Shown: piece by piece, positions 60,841-64,000 of the stretch
Position numbering within the stretch: position 1 is the stretch's first letter
How the letters are laid out: every line of letters starts with the position of its first letter
Source of the DNA: Chrysaora quinquecirrha
Taxonomy: Eukaryota; Cnidaria; Scyphozoa; Semaeostomeae; Pelagiidae
Reading direction: 5' to 3'
Assembly (NCBI GenBank): GCA_014526335.1
Contig: JACTAT010000045.1
Span: 785,850 to 849,849 of the forward strand
Length of the DNA: 64,000 bases
Program-made: the position numbers and the translations under genes
Notes under the pieces: generated by a model
Told to the model about the DNA's origin: nothing
The model's input: only the letters and a program-made list of their open reading frames with translations
Database searches by the model: none

Positions 60841-62692
60841 TTCTTATCGGGGAACCAGACTGGAATCTTTGCACACTGTGTACCAAAGGCTTTAAATTTG
60901 CAAACAATAGGGGCTACACGTTTTTCTTATAAGGAACCTTAACTCTGTGTTGAGCCTGGAGTTCCTTAATTTTTCAACAAAGTGAGGCTGAAGTTCCTTG
61001 TGCTGTTCTTTTTCACGAGATATGTTTGAATACTAATTTGTACAGCAAAATCATATAAACTTGCTTCATTTTCTAATTTTAAATATAAATGGAGTCTTTT
61101 TTGGAAGAATGATGGGACATACATTGTTATTCTGCTATTTTTTGCACAAATCGTCTTGTTCTTGAAAAAAATTATTTTTAGTTTTTCATCCCAGCCTCAG
61201 CAGTTCCTTAAAGTTCCTTAAGTTTTTGGGAATTTTTCAGCCTCGGGTTCCTTGTAAAGGTGTTCCTTATAAAAAAAACTTGTATTGCTTTGTATAGTTT
61301 TAGCAGAATTGGCTACAAAAGTTCTTTGGTGCGTTCAACAAAATTTCCAACCAGGGTGGGGGAACAGTGCATTTTTTACATTTTATTAAAATTAATGTTC
61401 GTTGTCTTCTTATAATTTCTCGATAATCTCTGTATTTTGAGTCAAAAATAGAAATTAGTTTTCAATATAATGCAAATCTTGTTCTGCTGGACTGCAGGGG
61501 AATTCTGAGAGTATATTCTAATGGATAGCACTCACTCTGTGCTCAAAAACCATTTTTTTTCTCAGTGTCACTTCCGTAGAAAATAAATTTTCGAAATCGC
61601 AAGATCTCAATTTTTTGACGCGAAAATGGTATACAGCACCCAAAAATTACTTTAGGTGCAAAGTTTAACTCAGCGCTTAGGTATCGATTTTATTAGCGTT
61701 CAAAGTTCACGATTTTATAAGGGCTTTGACCGTGTGGGGTAAAAAGTTTCACCAAGTTCCATGCTCATAAAATTAAGAAAACAGGCGCCAGGACAGTGAA
61801 ACTTTATACCTAATAATCTAAGTTTTGGCTGCTTTATAAGAATTCTATATCATAAATTCCATATCATGTGATTTCTCACCAATTGAAAACTTAGCCTTAG
61901 GATTACCTATCTACCTTCCAAGCAACATCTCGGATGTTTCGGCAATCACAGGTTTTGCATCAGTTTCTTTACCCAGCACCGGCCTCATAAATGATTAAGA
62001 AGAATAGGCAGAATCATCGACTTGTTAAATAATATCCTTCAAAAACAACAAACATTCTTCAGTCTTCAGTTCTTTGCTTTTTATGTTGTCGTTTAGTTTA
62101 GGCTGGGCGTTCAATGATGCGAACAACAGCAACATCAAATCAATTCAATTCAATGTGGATTAGTGTGTGGCAGTGAGTCTAGTATTCGCTTTTGTGGTTG
62201 CTGCTGTACCGCTGGTTTTTTCGGGATCCTTCTTCTTCGCGACATGATCGCGACGTTGCAGAACCAAAGCAGAAAAACAGATTTGTATATAGTGAGTCTA
62301 GGAGGAAGTATGATAAATTGCACTGCAGGGCGTCGCACTTTATGAATTGCTCTGAAGTTGACATAATGAAGACGTCGGTGGCTGTGCTGTCAGCCATCTT
62401 CCTAGGCTTCGTCTCTCGTTTTATCCATGACTGCTATCTATGTTATATGAATCAAATGTAGGGAATATATGTTTTCATATGTGACAAATTTGGAAGGAAA
62501 GGTCGATAGGCCTAAAGATATAGACTAGTCTGGATAAGTGAGAGCAAATCAAAGATCGAAAAGTTTGACTTGGCGGCTGGCTTGGCTTTTTAGCGCCTCA
62601 TGCAGACGCGGAGAAGAACATAAGAAGAAATATATAATTTATTAAGGTATGCTCCAAATTCAGGGTTTAAAGTACATTTTAGCATTAATTTG
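60841..62692. other. No supportable gene
   Basis: AT-rich. AGTTCCTTAA-type words repeat between 60935 and 61270. At 61736-61814, GGTAAAAAGTTTCACC and CAGTGAAACTTTATACC form a stem-loop-like inverted pair whose arms also occur singly near 2043 and 24953. Short ORFs at 62150-62461 have no recognisable feature beyond one hydrophobic N-terminus (MKTSVAVLSAIFLGFV at 62366), which is too short to call. Confidence 0.4.
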
Positions 62693-63286
62693 TTAGGGCC
62701 GTCCAAAAATCCATTTCGTCACGGATAGCGGAATTTGGCCGTTATGGGGGGAGGGGGTTCATCAAGAATCCGTTAAGCGTGACGGAATTGAACCTAAGAT
62801 AATTTATCTCACCTTATGCGAATTCCGAAGTTAAAAAAGCTACAAAAAAATCCCAAAAGAGTCAAATAGAGTAGATCTGACAAGGAGTATTACAGACAGC
62901 ACCATCTGTTGGCAAGCAAAGACATCAAAACAAATTCGCTCGGTTTTAGGCCCATTGCGAAAAATTTGCAAGCCGTTTTGAGTTCATAAATTATTATACA
63001 TTCATTATACACTCAAAGCAAAAGTTTCACACAAATTCAGCATTTCTCAAGCTTCTCGCAAGCACAGACACAAAAGCAACAAAGAGAAAGAATATTTTTC
63101 CGAAGTTACCCAACAGCCCGACTGCAGAGTGATCCTTGACAGTAGCATCCGGGCTAATGTATGTAGAGGCCTAGCATCTTCACATAAAAAATCTTGGGTC
63201 CGTTAAGGAGGGGGGGGAGGGGGTATCAAAAGTTAGCGGCCAAATTCCGCTATCCGTGACGAAATGGATTTTTGGACGACCCCTTA
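62693..63286. mobile_element. Harbinger-like MITE
   Basis: Body 62696-63283 (588 bp). The left end starts GGGCCGTCCAAAAATCCATT and continues TTCGTCACGGATAGCGGAAT; the right end is its reverse complement for about 48 bp with one or two differences near the tip. TTA flanks both sides (62693-62695, 63284-63286), the 3-bp target duplication of PIF/Harbinger elements. No transposase inside. A second inner inverted pair has the G-rich GGGGGGAGGGGG runs. Confidence 0.85.
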
Positions 63287-63599
63287 GAAAAGACTTTATC
63301 TATCTAGGACCTTTATACAGCTTTATTTATCCAGGCAATAGGGGCCCACTAAGAATAATTTGCAAATTATGGGACCCCCCCCGAGTTTCACTGACATCAC
63401 CTCGCGTTTAATGCCCGAATTGCATGCCTCATGCCATGTGCACGCAACACAGTTTTCAACTGAATTGAATTTCATGTTTTCATTGTTTTATTTAGCCTAG
63501 GGTATCTACCTATGTTCAAAATTTTGAATGTGGCTGATTCAATTATTCCCAGTTTTGAAATGCTGCAAAAACACTGCAAGTGCAAAAGCAAACAAAAGT

Positions 63600-63800
63600 A
63601 CCTAAGCCTTACCCTAAAGCCTAAATTAAACCCCAAACCCCTAACCCTACCCTAAAACCCTGACCCCATCCCTAACACCCCAGCTACCTACCAAACCATC
63701 ACCCAAAACCCCTAACCCAAACCTAACCCCAAAATCCTACCCTTACTGCAAAATTTTGTTGAAAAAACCACTCTGCAAACAGGCCCTACCCTAAACCTAA
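63600..63800. repeat. Degenerate telomere-like CCCTAA tract
   Basis: CCCTAAACC, CCCTAACCC and ACCCCTAACCC words are scattered over about 200 bp without a fixed period, matching a decayed (TTAGGG)n on the minus strand, or a C-rich low-complexity tract. Confidence 0.5.
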
Positions 63801-64000
63801 GGCCCTGCCCTAAAATCATTACAAAGTCACAGGTCCTGCTGATGCTATGATTGAAATTTTATTATTCATACAATTCAACTAAATTTCAGCCATAAGTTGG
63901 TTTGCTAAACTGCATTCTATCTGGTGGTGATCACTAGGATAGGTTTTTCCAAAACTGGTATGCCACAAAAGAGGAATTTTGCCCTGCAATGGAGCAATTT
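63801..64000. other. No gene seen
   Basis: Short unique-looking AT-rich sequence to the window edge. Confidence 0.4.

Noticed and set aside
62163..62461. Small secreted protein gene (MKTSVAVLSAIFLGFV)
   Set aside because: Only about 31 codons after that Met, no splice context and no homologous feature; several overlapping frames are equally open.

Overview
The window is an AT-rich animal nuclear segment dominated by decayed mobile DNA. Canonical GT-AG introns, HECT ubiquitin ligase genes, TRAF-type zinc fingers, Penelope-like and CR1/L2-like retroelements, a Pif1-helicase element, DDE integrase-core genes and several short inverted-repeat elements together suggest an invertebrate metazoan, most likely a cnidarian. 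This is inference; no taxonomic marker is present and no search was possible. There are no prokaryotic features.

Layout. 1-1.6 kb: broken DDE integrase-core gene (copy A). 3.37-4.87 kb: compact LTR element with two 180-bp LTRs, primer site, one gag/protease-like ORF and polypurine tract, but no polymerase. 5.94-6.29 kb: small inverted-repeat element. 6.43-8.07 kb: minus-strand TRAF zinc finger/MATH exons, truncated at 8066 by the helicase element. 8.07-20.34 kb: four copies of an unknown ORF (X) and three copies of a Pif1-like helicase, arranged by tandem and segmental duplication, with a Penelope-like fragment and a LINE fragment between them. 20.4-24 kb: satellite, integrase copy B (+), a HECT domain exon (-), and a Penelope-like fragment. 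25.1-32.8 kb: a nine-exon HECT ligase gene (+), then integrase copy C (-) at 33.9-35.0 kb and a LINE. 36.8-52.7 kb: two copies of a LINE plus flank, one of them split by a 10.7-kb array of about 45 units of 238 bp carrying tRNA-like pol III boxes. 52.7-53.2 kb: assembly gap, followed by a 211-bp satellite. 54.95-59.73 kb: an apparently intact six-exon gene with zinc fingers, a tyrosine-recombinase-like domain and a C-terminal Myb/SANT-like segment. 59.74-60.84 kb: 171-bp satellite. 62.7-63.3 kb: Harbinger-like MITE. 63.6-63.8 kb: degenerate telomere-like tract.

The most unusual signals are: (1) the 238-bp array, with pol III A and B boxes in every unit, no T4 terminator on that strand inside the array, a target duplication at its ends and a paralogous empty site 3.3 kb downstream; (2) the repeated tail-to-tail pairing of an integrase-core gene with a HECT gene at two diverged loci; (3) the intact recombinase-like gene with a duplicated phase-symmetric exon; and (4) the nested helicase/X duplication, with a 43-45-bp intron whose acceptor is lost in one copy.
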